From Rathayibacter caricis DSM 15933 (GTDB lineage: Bacteria > Actinomycetota > Actinomycetes > Actinomycetales > Microbacteriaceae), in NCBI RefSeq assembly GCF_003044275.1, contig NZ_PZPL01000001.1, forward strand, positions 3,410,001-3,474,000: a stretch of 64,000 bases of DNA. Direction: 5' to 3'. The notes beneath the pieces were generated by a model. It was not told the origin of the DNA. It saw only the letters and a list, made by a program, of their open reading frames with translations, and did no database searches. Positions 10,683 through 17,991 of the stretch are shown here, in pieces. The number at the start of each line of letters is the position of its first letter. The first letter of the stretch is position 1. A program made the position numbers and the translations under genes.

Positions 10683-11282
10683 TCAGACGGATTCGGCCTC
10701 GGCCGATTCCTCAGGGGTGTTGGCCTCGCGGCGAGCCGCGCGGACCGCGTTCGCCTCGGCCTTCGCCTCGGACTTGTTCTTCAGCGGGCCGATGACCATC
10801 ACCATGTTGCGACCGTCGATGGTCGGGGTGGACTCGACCTGACCGAATTCGGACACGTCCTCCGCGAAGCGCTGCAGGAGTCGGACGCCCATCTCGGGGC
10901 GGGACTGCTCGCGACCGCGGAACAGGATCATGGCCTTGACCTTGTCGCCGGCCTTCAGGAAGCCCTCGGCGCGCTTGCGCTTGGTCTCGTAGTCGTGCTT
11001 GTCGATCTTCAGGCGGAAACGGACCTCCTTGAGGATCGTGTTCGCCTGGTTGCGACGGGCTTCCTTGAGCTTCTGGGCCTGCTCGTACTTGAACTTCCCG
11101 TAGTCCATGATCTTGGCGACGGGAGGCTTGGAGTTGGGAGCAACCTCGACCAGATCCAGGTCTGCGTCCTGCGCGAGTCGCAGGGCGACCTCGATTTTCA
11201 CGACGCCGACCTGTTCTCCGGCGGGACCCACGAGGCGGACCTCGGGGACGCGGATTCGGTCGTTGGTACGGGGATCGCTGAT
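10683..11282 (-). CDS. infC: Translation initiation factor IF-3 with AUC start codon
   Basis: IF-3 binds the 30S subunit, prevents premature joining of 50S and rejects non-canonical start codons. The 199-residue protein starts [17 protein letters not shown] and carries the N-domain (to about residue 75), the lysine-rich linker ([19 protein letters not shown]) and the C-domain ([15 protein letters not shown], then [15 protein letters not shown]). No ATG, GTG or TTG fits the conserved N-terminus. A GAGGAG Shine-Dalgarno lies seven bases before an ATC codon at 11280-11282. Use of a start that IF-3 itself discriminates against is the known self-limiting control of infC in E. coli (AUU). A longer frame starting upstream would add 35 non-conserved residues without a ribosome site. 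Confidence 0.93.
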   Translation of the reverse strand: MSDPRTNDRIRVPEVRLVGPAGEQVGVVKIEVALRLAQDADLDLVEVAPNSKPPVAKIMDYGKFKYEQAQKLKEARRNQANTILKEVRFRLKIDKHDYETKRKRAEGFLKAGDKVKAMILFRGREQSRPEMGVRLLQRFAEDVSEFGQVESTPTIDGRNMVMVIGPLKNKSEAKAEANAVRAARREANTPEESAEAESV

Positions 11283-11449
11283 TGCGTTTCTCCTCTGATC
11301 TCGGTGAGTAGCTGCTCTGCTGCCGGATTCTGATCCGGCGCATCCCGAGAGAGGAGATTCCTGACGTGCTCGTGCACGTGCTCGCACCCTGCGACCCGGC
11401 CTCCGAGGTTTCGCTCGGGTGCCGCAGCCCTGCCCTCGTCACCGAGGGC
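11283..11449 (-). promoter_or_regulatory. infC 5' leader with two strong hairpins
   Basis: The leader contains two perfect 7-bp hairpins with 4-base loops: GCCCTCG/CGAGGGC at 11432-11449 and GCCGGAT/ATCCGGC at 11322-11339, the latter about 30 bases before the Shine-Dalgarno. They may be part of an L20- or IF-3-responsive leader, but no known Rfam family was matched by eye. A -35-like TTGACC lies at 11482-11487 and a TAGGTT at 11469-11474; their mutual spacing is wrong, so the promoter is not settled. The rest of 11450-11646 holds only the upstream regions of infC and the DUF1844 gene. Confidence 0.5.
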
Positions 11450-11646
11450 GGAGTGCTTCAGACCCGGTAACCTAATGAAGCGGTCAAGCGCGGGTGGGAG
11501 AATCTCCACTTTCGAACCGAGGACATGCCTCGGAGCCCGCATCACCTTAGCAGAATCCCGGCCCGAGCGACAGAGCGGATGCGGTCGCCTCTCGCCGCCG
11601 CAGCGCGAGGCCCCTCCGCGGGCCCGATCCACCGAACGAAGGACCC

Positions 11647-12027
11647 ATGGCCCAGTACGACGACGACTACGTGCGGCGCTTCGGCGACGCCGACGCCTCC
11701 TCCGACGTGGAGGCCGCCCGCGACATCGCGGAGGTGCCCGCCGTGGAGATCATCACGACGGCGGCGGTCCACCTCATGAGCGCCGCCGCGGTGAAGTGCG
11801 GCCTCGCCGACGAGCCGGGCGCCCAGGTCGACCTCGACGAGGCGCGGAAGCTCATCAACGCGCTCGCCGGCCTCGTGACCGCCGGCGCTCCGGACATCAG
11901 CGACATGCACGCACGCAGCCTGCGCGACGGACTGCGCACCCTCCAGCTCGCGTTCCGCGAGGCCTCGCCGATCGCCGACCCCATCGGCAAGGGCCCGGGC
12001 GAGAAGTGGACGGGCCCGGTCACCTGA
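11647..12027 (+). CDS. DUF1844 family protein
   Basis: The function is unknown. The 126-residue protein has the DUF1844 core VEIITTAAVHLMSAAAVKCGL (about residues 35-56), then a helical stretch VDLDEARKLINALAGLVTAG and MHARSLRDGLRTLQLAFREAS. A GAAGGA Shine-Dalgarno is three bases from the ATG. DUF1844 genes sit next to infC in many actinobacteria, here divergently, which hints at a link with translation, but no activity is established. It converges on the SseB-like gene with only one base between stops. Confidence 0.85.
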   Translation: MAQYDDDYVRRFGDADASSDVEAARDIAEVPAVEIITTAAVHLMSAAAVKCGLADEPGAQVDLDEARKLINALAGLVTAGAPDISDMHARSLRDGLRTLQLAFREASPIADPIGKGPGEKWTGPVT

Positions 12028-12028
12028 G

Positions 12029-12817
12029 TCAGCGGGCGGGAGCCAGCTGGACCGAGAGCGAGTCGACCCGCGAGGCGACGATCTCGTCGGCGGCCCACCG
12101 CTCCCCCAGGCGGGAGACGAGCGCGCCGAGCGCCTCGCGGTCGAGTCCGGGAGCGAGTGCCAGCACCACGACGACCTCGGGACCGTGCAGCCGCTGACGC
12201 GGATCTCCGGCTCGGACGTCGACCGAGACGACCACCGGCTCCTGCTCCGCGGACGCCCGCAGCGCCCTGAGCACCTCGGAGTCCTCCGCGGCACTGCGCC
12301 ACGGCGTGCCCTCGGCGATCGCCCACAGCGCGGGCCGGCGCACCGCGAACTCGTGCTCGGACGCCGGGTCGAGCACCATCAGCTCGGTCGACTCGGCGAC
12401 GGCGGCGAGCGCGGCACGGCGCCCGTCGACGGGCACGGGGCGCGCCGCCGGATCCCAGCGCCGCATCGTGTCGACGCTGCTGAACACCGGCAGGACGTCG
12501 CGCCCGTCCGGGCCGGCCACCGTGACGATCGACAGCTCCTGCGTCTTGTCGGTCCGGAGCCCGGCGACCTCGTCACCCTCCTCGCCGAGGTGCGCCACGA
12601 GCGGGATCAGCAGGCGGGATCCACGCAGCGCGTCGACGACGGCGTCCGGGCCGCGCGATCCGTCCGCGAAGGCGGCGAGAGCGCGCACGAGCGGCTCCGG
12701 CGCGCGGCCGTCGTCCTCGCTCCCCGCGCCCGCCTCGAAACGGCGGCCCGCCCAGGGGGTGCCGGCGGAGTCGGTCAGATGCGAGGGGAGAGCGCGTCCG
12801 TCACTCGGACGCGACAT
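12029..12817 (-). CDS. SseB-like domain protein
   Basis: This 262-residue cytoplasmic protein of unknown role resembles the SseB N-terminal domain. Visible are [32 protein letters not shown], typical of the family's opening, then [31 protein letters not shown] and a C-terminal half rich in beta strands. Actinobacterial homologues are often next to hisA/priA, as here: the ATG lies 17 bases inside the priA 3' end, so the two are co-transcribed. SseB of enterobacteria is a sulphurtransferase-linked or serine-resistance protein; transfer of that function to this gene is not justified. Confidence 0.7.
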   Translation of the reverse strand: MSRPSDGRALPSHLTDSAGTPWAGRRFEAGAGSEDDGRAPEPLVRALAAFADGSRGPDAVVDALRGSRLLIPLVAHLGEEGDEVAGLRTDKTQELSIVTVAGPDGRDVLPVFSSVDTMRRWDPAARPVPVDGRRAALAAVAESTELMVLDPASEHEFAVRRPALWAIAEGTPWRSAAEDSEVLRALRASAEQEPVVVSVDVRAGDPRQRLHGPEVVVVLALAPGLDREALGALVSRLGERWAADEIVASRVDSLSVQLAPAR

Positions 12818-13547
12818 CCAGCGCCTCCGCGAGCGTGAAGGCGCCGGCGTAGAGCGCCTTCCCCACGATCGCGCCCTCGAGGCCCTGCGGGACGAGGTCG
12901 CGCAGTGCGGCGATGTCGTCGAGGTTCGAGATCCCGCCGGAGGCGATCACCGGGCGGCGGGTGCGGGCCATGACCTGCTCGAGCAGCTCGAGGTTCGGTC
13001 CCTTGAGGGTGCCGTCCTTGGTCACGTCGGTGACGACGTAGCGGGTGCAGCCTGCCTCCTCGAGGCGGTCGAGGACCTGCCAGAGGTCGCCGCCCTCCTT
13101 GGTCCAGCCGCGGGCCGCGAGGGTGGTGCCGCGCACATCGAGACCGACGGCGATCTGGTCGCCGTACTGAGCGATCACGCTCGCGGCCCACTCGGGGTTC
13201 TCGAGGGCGGCGGTGCCGAGGTTGATGCGCTTCGCACCGGCGCTGAGCGCGGACTCGAGGCTGCGGTCGTCGCGGATCCCGCCGGAGAGCTCGACGTTGA
13301 CGCCCTTGACCTGCCGGATCACCTTCTTCATGATGCCGTGGTTGTCGCCCCGGCCGAAGGCGGCGTCGAGGTCGACGAGGTGGATCCACTCCGCGCCCTG
13401 ATCGGCCCAGTCGCCTGCGGCGTCGATGGGGTCCCCGTAGTTGGTCTCGGTGCCCGCCTCGCCCTGCGTCAGTCGGACGGCCTTGCCGCCCGCCACATCG
13501 ATCGCGGGGAGAAGGACAAGGCCCGGGGCCTTGGTGAACTCGCTCAT
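12801..13547 (-). CDS. priA: Phosphoribosyl isomerase HisA/PriA
   Basis: This enzyme isomerises ProFAR to PRFAR in histidine synthesis; in actinobacteria lacking trpF the same enzyme (PriA) also serves tryptophan synthesis. The 248-residue TIM barrel has [21 protein letters not shown] with the catalytic Asp (about residue 17), [37 protein letters not shown] with the second catalytic Asp and VIASGGIS with a phosphate site. The ATG at 13547 has a GAGG six bases upstream; an ATG six bases earlier has none. Whether tryptophan precursors are also used depends on whether trpF exists elsewhere. Confidence 0.93.
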   Translation of the reverse strand: MSEFTKAPGLVLLPAIDVAGGKAVRLTQGEAGTETNYGDPIDAAGDWADQGAEWIHLVDLDAAFGRGDNHGIMKKVIRQVKGVNVELSGGIRDDRSLESALSAGAKRINLGTAALENPEWAASVIAQYGDQIAVGLDVRGTTLAARGWTKEGGDLWQVLDRLEEAGCTRYVVTDVTKDGTLKGPNLELLEQVMARTRRPVIASGGISNLDDIAALRDLVPQGLEGAIVGKALYAGAFTLAEALDVASE

Positions 13548-13620
13548 CGTCATCCTCAGTCTCGGGAGCCCTGGTGCGGAGGCGGCGCTCACGGGGAGCG
13601 GCGCCGACCACCGGCCGATC

Positions 13621-14265
13621 CTAGTTCGTGCGGAGCCCGCCCAGCCAATTCGAGAGCAGGCGCAGGCCCGCCGCGCCGGACTTCTCGGGGTGGAACTGGG
13701 TGGCCGAGAGCGGCCCGTTCTCGACCGCGGCGATGAAGGAGCCGCCGTGGTCGGCCCAGGTGACCGCGGGAGCGGGGAAGGGCGGCATGACGTCGAGCGA
13801 CCACTCCCGAGCGCCGTAGGAGTGGACGAAGTAGAAGCGCTCGTCGGCGATGCCGTCGAAGAGCACCGAGCCCTCGGGAGCACTGACGGTGTTCCAGCCC
13901 ATGTGCGGAACGACCTCGGCGGGCAGGAGGTCGACAGTGCCGGGCCACTCGCCCAGGCCCTCGCTCTCGACGCCGCGCTCGACGCCGCGCTCGAACAGCA
14001 CCTGCATCCCGACGCAGATGCCGAGCACCGGGCGCCCGCCGGACAGTCGCTTGTCGATGATCTCGCCACCGCGCGCCGTCGTCAGGGCGTCCATGACCGC
14101 ACTGAACGCCCCGACGCCGGGGACGAGCAGTCCGTCGGCCTCGAGCGCCTTCGTGCGGTCCGACGTCAGCTCGACGTCGGCGCCGGCGAGCTCGAGCGCC
14201 TTGACGGCGGAGTGGACGTTGCCGGATCCGTAGTCGTAGACGACGACCGAGGGACGGGCGCTCAC
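13621..14265 (-). CDS. hisH: Imidazole glycerol phosphate synthase, glutaminase subunit HisH
   Basis: HisH hydrolyses glutamine and channels ammonia to HisF, which makes imidazole glycerol phosphate and AICAR. The 214-residue class I amidotransferase has [10 protein letters not shown] at the N-terminus, the oxyanion region VPGVGAF, the nucleophile Cys84 in LGICVGMQ and the His/Glu pair in FHPEKSG (about 192-194). The GTG start overlaps the hisB stop (GTGA). No hisF is in the window, so the partner subunit must be elsewhere. Confidence 0.95.
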   Translation of the reverse strand: MSARPSVVVYDYGSGNVHSAVKALELAGADVELTSDRTKALEADGLLVPGVGAFSAVMDALTTARGGEIIDKRLSGGRPVLGICVGMQVLFERGVERGVESEGLGEWPGTVDLLPAEVVPHMGWNTVSAPEGSVLFDGIADERFYFVHSYGAREWSLDVMPPFPAPAVTWADHGGSFIAAVENGPLSATQFHPEKSGAAGLRLLSNWLGGLRTN

Positions 14266-14882
14266 AGGGCGCCCTTGGTCGAGGGCACGCCGACGACGAG
14301 CGGGTCGAGCGCCTTGGCCTGACGGAACGCGCGGGCGAACGCCTTGAACTCGGCTTCCGCGATGTGGTGGGGATCGCGTCCGCCGAGCACGGTGACGTGC
14401 ACGGTGAGACCCGCGTTGAAGGCGATCGCCTCGAAGACGTGGCGCACCATCGAGCCGGTGAAGTGCCCGCCGATCAGGTGCAGGGCGAAGCCCTCCGGCT
14501 CACCGCTGTGCACCAGGTAGGGGCGTCCGGAGATGTCGACGACGGCCTGCACGAGGGCCTCGTCGAGCGGCACCAGCGCGTCGCCGAAGCGGGAGATGCC
14601 CGACTTGTCGCCGAGGGCCTGCCGGATGGCGGTGCCGAGCGCGATGCCGATGTCCTCGGCCGTGTGGTGGATGTCGATCTCGATGTCGCCCGTCGCCCGG
14701 ACACGGAGGTCGGTGAGCGAGTGCTTGGCGAAGGCGGTGAGCAGGTGGTCGAAGAACGGCACGCCGGTCTCGAGGTCCGCGGTGCCGGTGCCGTCGAGGT
14801 CGATCGAGAGCTCGATGCTCGACTCGCTGGTGGCACGGCTGAGGGAGGCGGTGCGCCCGGATGCGGCGCTCGGAGAGGTCAT
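14262..14882 (-). CDS. hisB: Imidazoleglycerol-phosphate dehydratase
   Basis: HisB removes water from imidazole glycerol phosphate using two Mn ions. At 206 residues it is monofunctional, without the histidinol phosphatase domain found in enterobacteria. The metal-binding repeats [18 protein letters not shown] (about residues 70-87) and [18 protein letters not shown] are intact, as is [18 protein letters not shown] (14889-14894) ends six bases before the ATG, so a leaderless promoter probably starts the hisBH-priA unit separately from hisC. Confidence 0.96.
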   Translation of the reverse strand: MTSPSAASGRTASLSRATSESSIELSIDLDGTGTADLETGVPFFDHLLTAFAKHSLTDLRVRATGDIEIDIHHTAEDIGIALGTAIRQALGDKSGISRFGDALVPLDEALVQAVVDISGRPYLVHSGEPEGFALHLIGGHFTGSMVRHVFEAIAFNAGLTVHVTVLGGRDPHHIAEAEFKAFARAFRQAKALDPLVVGVPSTKGAL

Positions 14883-14927
14883 GCGACCAGTCTATTCGCC
14901 GCTCCGCGGCCGCCCTCGGGCCGGGCG

Positions 14928-16040
14928 CTACTCGTGCGCGAGCGCTGCGGCGGGGTCGGCGTCGAGGGAGGGCAGGGACGCGAGGGCGTCGAGGAACGCC
15001 GTCGTCTCCTCCGCGGTGCCAGCGCTCACGCGCAGGTGGTTCGGGATGCCGACGTCGCGGATCAGCACACCCCGGGCGAGGAGCGCCTCGAAGGTCGCGC
15101 CCGGATCGGAGACTCCCCCGAAAAGCACGAAGTTGCTGCCGCTCGCGTGCGGGGTGTACCCGAGCTCGCGGAGGCCGACGACCATGCGGTCGCGCTGCTC
15201 GATGATGTCGCCGACCATCGCCAGCATCTCGTCGGAGTGCGCCAGAGCGGCGGTCGCGGCCGCCTGGGTGAGCGCGGAGAGGTGGTAGGGCAGGCGGACG
15301 AGGCGCAGCGCGTCGACGACGGCGGGGTCGGCGGCGAGGTACCCCAGACGCACGCCCGCGAAGGCGAACGCCTTGCTCATCGTGCGGGAGACGAGCAGCC
15401 GGGGGCGTCCTGCGAGCAGGCTCAGCGCGGTGGACGCGCCGGGGCCCCCGAATTCGGCGTACGCCTCGTCGACCACGACGATGCCGTCCGTGGCGTCGTA
15501 GACCGCCTCGACCGTCTCGAGGGAGAGGGGCGTGCCGGTGGGATTGTTGGGTGCGCAGAGGAAGACCAGGTCGGGCTGCGCACGCCGGACCTGCTCGGCC
15601 GCGTACTCGGCGCCGACCTCGAAGTCGTCCTGTCGCGGAGCGCCGATCCACTCGGTGCCGCTGCCGGAGGCGAGGATCGAGTACATCGAGTAGGTGGGCG
15701 CGAATCCGAGCACGGATCGCCCCGGGCCGCCGAAGGCCTGGAGGATGTGCTGCAGGACCTCGTTGGAGCCGTTCGCCGCCCAAACGCCGTCCGCGGTGAG
15801 ACCGTGTCCGAGGTAGGCGGCCAGCGAGTCGCGCAGCTCCCGGAACTCGCGATCGGGGTAGCGGTTGACCGTCCGCAGGGCGATGGACACCCGCTCGACG
15901 ATGTCGGCGATGACCCCGTCGGGGACCGGGTGGGTGTTCTCGTTTACGTTGAGTGCCACGGGGACGATCTTCTGCGGAGCGCCGTACGGCAGCTTCCCGC
16001 GGAGGTCGTCGCGGAGGGGGAGGTCGTCGAGAGTCGTCAC
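14928..16040 (-). CDS. hisC: Histidinol-phosphate aminotransferase
   Basis: HisC is a PLP enzyme that transaminates imidazole acetol phosphate with glutamate. The 370-residue fold-type I protein shows NVNENTHPVPDGV, the NGSNEVLQHILQAFGG phosphate site, LCAPNNPTGTPL, VVDEAYAEFGGP and the Schiff-base lysine in RTMSKAFAFAGVRLGY. The GTG at 16040 is chosen because it gives the conserved MTTLDDLPLRDDLRGK start and is preceded by TACCAT (16047-16052) at six bases, a likely leaderless -10. Upstream open frame reaches into the intergenic region without support. Confidence 0.93.
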   Translation of the reverse strand: MTTLDDLPLRDDLRGKLPYGAPQKIVPVALNVNENTHPVPDGVIADIVERVSIALRTVNRYPDREFRELRDSLAAYLGHGLTADGVWAANGSNEVLQHILQAFGGPGRSVLGFAPTYSMYSILASGSGTEWIGAPRQDDFEVGAEYAAEQVRRAQPDLVFLCAPNNPTGTPLSLETVEAVYDATDGIVVVDEAYAEFGGPGASTALSLLAGRPRLLVSRTMSKAFAFAGVRLGYLAADPAVVDALRLVRLPYHLSALTQAAATAALAHSDEMLAMVGDIIEQRDRMVVGLRELGYTPHASGSNFVLFGGVSDPGATFEALLARGVLIRDVGIPNHLRVSAGTAEETTAFLDALASLPSLDADPAAALAHE

Positions 16041-16116
16041 CAGGGAATGGTAGCGGCGACAGGGGAACCGATCCGGATACTGCGCGCCCGCTCCCGCCGA
16101 GGCGGCAGCCGCCGGA

Positions 16117-16533
16117 TCAGCGGGCCAGCTCGTACCCGGACGGAACGGCGAGCCGCTGCCCGGGCTCGAGGCCGGCGCTCGCCAGCTGGTTGAGCGAGAG
16201 GAGGTCCGAGACGACGTCGCGGGGGTCGTAGCCGGGAGCGATGTCCTCGGCGAGCGACCAGAGAGATTCCCCCGCACGCACCGTCACGTACTGGAACTGC
16301 ACGTCGGACGACTCGCCGGAGGCGACCGCACCCCCGCCGTTGATGCCGAACACGAACGCTCCCGCGACGATCGGGAGAGCGCCGAGCACCGCCAGGACGC
16401 CGCGACCGCGGCGGGTGATCCGCAGGCGCACACGAGCGACGGCAGGCGACGCGACGGCAGGAGCCGCGATGACGGAGACCTGCGCCTCCGGGCCGGAGGT
16501 GACGCGGTGCTGGTCGATGTGCTGGTCGATCAT
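16117..16533 (-). CDS. LysM-domain membrane protein, candidate SOS-induced division inhibitor
   Basis: The 138-residue protein has a charged N-terminus, one membrane helix (GVLAVLGALPIVAGAFVFGI, about residues 46-65) and a C-terminal LysM domain (YVTVRAGESLWSLAEDIAPG through LEPGQRLAVPSGYEL), which binds peptidoglycan outside the cell. Divergence from lexA plus this architecture matches the actinobacterial YneA/ChiZ/DivS-type genes that delay division during DNA damage. An AAAGGAG Shine-Dalgarno lies eight bases before the ATG. Its promoter overlaps a LexA-box-like palindrome. No hydrolase domain is present, so it should act by binding, not cutting; the role remains inferred from position and domain. 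Confidence 0.72.
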   Translation of the reverse strand: MIDQHIDQHRVTSGPEAQVSVIAAPAVASPAVARVRLRITRRGRGVLAVLGALPIVAGAFVFGINGGGAVASGESSDVQFQYVTVRAGESLWSLAEDIAPGYDPRDVVSDLLSLNQLASAGLEPGQRLAVPSGYELAR

Positions 16534-16560
16534 GGGGATCGCTCCTTTCAGCAGGGACTC

Positions 16561-16589
16561 GGGGCGGACCTCGGCCGGGAGGCCGCCCC
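16561..16589 (-). other. Leader hairpin of the LysM gene
   Basis: GGGGCGG pairs with CCGCCCC, with an inner CCTC/GAGG stem, just upstream of the LysM gene's Shine-Dalgarno. It lies inside the transcript, so it may affect stability or translation. Confidence 0.5.
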
Positions 16590-16601
16590 GAATCTCTGTT
16601 C

Positions 16602-16632
16602 CGAATATATCTTCGAATAAAACGAGAGGCAA
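16602..16632 (-). promoter_or_regulatory. Promoter of the LysM gene with overlapping LexA-box-like operator
   Basis: On the minus strand TTGCCT (16627-16632) and TATATT (16604-16609) are 17 bases apart, a good housekeeping promoter. The palindrome CGAATATATCTTCG (16602-16615, plus strand) covers the -10. It matches the outer CGAA-N6-TTCG of the actinobacterial LexA box CGAACNNNNGTTCG. LexA bound here would block transcription. Confidence 0.6.
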
Positions 16633-16675
16633 GAGCCTGCCGCGTCGTATCCGTCGACGGATCGTACGACACACT

Positions 16676-16715
16676 CGAACGAATGTTCCGAACGGGAACC
16701 CTCGGCGGATACAGT
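16676..16715 (+). promoter_or_regulatory. lexA promoter with LexA box
   Basis: CGAACGAATGTTCC (16676-16689) differs from the actinobacterial LexA box CGAACNNNNGTTCG at one base. A TACAGT -10 (16710-16715) is placed so that the box overlaps the -35 region (TTCCGA, 16686-16691). This supports autorepression of lexA. Between here and the GTG lies a leader of about 95 bases. Confidence 0.65.
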
Positions 16716-16815
16716 TTCGAGAGCCCGCTGGTAGTACAGCAGCGACCACCGACATCGGTGATCGACGAGGAGCCGGGCGGGCGCGCACGCGGGGTGCGCG
16801 CCGAGAGAGGACGAC

Positions 16816-17505
16816 GTGAGCGACGCGCAGACCGCCAAGGCGAAGCAGGGCACCGGACGGCGCCGGAAGAACCTGAGCGCGAAGCAGCTCGCGATCCTCG
16901 ACGTGATCCAGCGCTCCGTCTCGAGCCGGGGCTACCCGCCGAGCATGCGCGAGATCGGCGACGCCGTCGGACTCGCCTCGCTCTCGAGCGTCACGCACCA
17001 GCTCAACCAGCTCGAGCTCAGCGGCTACCTCCGGCGCGACCCGAACCGCCCCCGCGCGCTCGAGATCCTCATCGACGTCCCGAGCTCCACCGAGGACGAC
17101 GGGTCGTTCGAGTCGAGCGTCACGGTCGGGGACGCCGCCATGGTGCCGCTCGTCGGCCGCATCGCGGCCGGCGTCCCCATCACCGCCGACCAGCAGATCG
17201 ACGAGGTGTTCCCCCTCCCCCGCCAGCTCGTCGGCAAGGGCGAGCTCTTCATGCTCAAGGTCGTCGGCGAGTCGATGATCGACGCGGCGATCTGCGACGG
17301 GGACTGGGTCGTCGTCCGCTCGCAGCGCACCGCCGAGAACGGCGAGATCGTCGCGGCCATGCTCGACGGGGAGGCCACGGTGAAGGTCCTCCGGCAGCGC
17401 GACGGCCACACCTGGCTGCTCCCCCGCAACTCCAACTTCGAGCCCATCCTGGGCGACGAGGCCGAGGTCCTCGGCAAGATCGTGGCCGTGCTCCGCTCGG
17501 TCTGA
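16816..17505 (+). CDS. lexA: SOS repressor LexA
   Basis: LexA represses DNA-damage genes and cleaves itself when RecA filaments form. The 229-residue protein has the winged helix with recognition region [17 protein letters not shown] (about residues 39-55), the self-cleavage Ala118-Gly119 in GRIAAGVP, and the Ser153/Lys190 dyad (GESMID and EATVKVLR). The GTG start gives [12 protein letters not shown]. It is divergent from the LysM gene, and both promoters carry LexA-box-like sites. The last seven codons plus the stop form the first copy of a 30-bp tandem repeat that continues beyond the gene. Confidence 0.96.
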   Translation: MSDAQTAKAKQGTGRRRKNLSAKQLAILDVIQRSVSSRGYPPSMREIGDAVGLASLSSVTHQLNQLELSGYLRRDPNRPRALEILIDVPSSTEDDGSFESSVTVGDAAMVPLVGRIAAGVPITADQQIDEVFPLPRQLVGKGELFMLKVVGESMIDAAICDGDWVVVRSQRTAENGEIVAAMLDGEATVKVLRQRDGHTWLLPRNSNFEPILGDEAEVLGKIVAVLRSV

Positions 17506-17603
17506 GCCGCTGCGGCCGTGCTCCGCTCGGTCTGAGCCGCTGCGGCCGTGCTCCGCTCGGTCCGAGCCACTGCGGCCGTGCTGCGCTCGGTCCGAGCCGC
17601 CGT
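17484..17603. repeat. 30-bp tandem repeat (4 copies) derived from the lexA 3' end
   Basis: Four 30-base units start at 17484, 17514, 17544 and 17574, each beginning GGCCGTGCTCCGCTCGGT. Unit 1 encodes the LexA C-terminus and stop (AVLRSV then TGA). Unit 2 is identical; units 3 and 4 differ by a few bases, including TGAG to CGAG at the stop. A degenerate fifth piece may follow (ACCGTGCTCGCGCAGG). The unit length is a multiple of three, so a recombination between units could alter the LexA tail only if it removed the first stop. Confidence 0.9.
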
Positions 17604-17635
17604 GACCGTGCTCGCGCAGGCCGGTCAGGACATAC

Positions 17636-17672
17636 GGAAGGGGCGGACGGCCGAGTGCCGTCCGCCCCTTCC
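17636..17672 (+). terminator. Terminator after lexA
   Basis: A perfect 16-bp stem (GGAAGGGGCGGACGGC with its complement) around a CGAGT loop. It lies 130 bases beyond the lexA stop, after the tandem repeat. There is no U-tract. Confidence 0.8.
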
Positions 17673-17707
17673 GAGTTCCACTTCTCGACCACAGCCTCCA
17701 CGGGGTC

Positions 17708-17826
17708 TCACCACGCCTCGACGGCCGCGTCGACCCTGTGCGCAGCAACGCCGCGGTCTCGTCGTAGCCGTGGGTGGTCAGGCCGCAGCCCGGGTCGATC
17801 CGGAGCTGGCGCCGGAACGGACGCGT
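17708..17826 (-). pseudogene. Remnant of a MetE-like methionine synthase C-terminus
   Basis: On the minus strand 17743-17808 encodes QLRIDPGCGLTTHGYDETA, very close to the closing motif of cobalamin-independent methionine synthases (typically LWVNPDCGLKTRGW.EV). A +1 shift after DETAA restores VAAHRVDAAVEAW and then TGA at 17708-17710, which resembles the family's end (LVAA.R). No other part of the roughly 350- or 750-residue enzyme is present nearby. I read it as the decayed 3' end of a deleted gene. The remaining bases of 17506-17991 hold the repeat, two hairpins and nothing else I can recognise. Confidence 0.4.
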
Positions 17827-17942
17827 GGACCCTCGGCCCTCCGGGGGCCACCGGAGGAAGGGCGGTGCCACGCCGTCGAGGAGCGGGACGAGCGTGAGGG
17901 AGTACGACGTCGGAGGAGGCGCTCGGCGCTCCGGAGACGACG

Positions 17943-17980
17943 GAGCGCCCACCTCCCCCCAGCGGGGGAAGCGGGCGCTC
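17943..17980 (-). terminator. Terminator after hflX
   Basis: GAGCGCCC pairs with GGGCGCTC, and an inner CTCCCCC/GGGGGA extends the stem. It begins 11 bases after the hflX stop. Confidence 0.75.
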
Positions 17981-17991
17981 GCGTCGTGCGG

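Noticed and set aside
17484..17603. Possible CRISPR or iteron origin
   Set aside because: The units are contiguous, derive from lexA coding sequence, and there is no replication initiator or AT-rich region.
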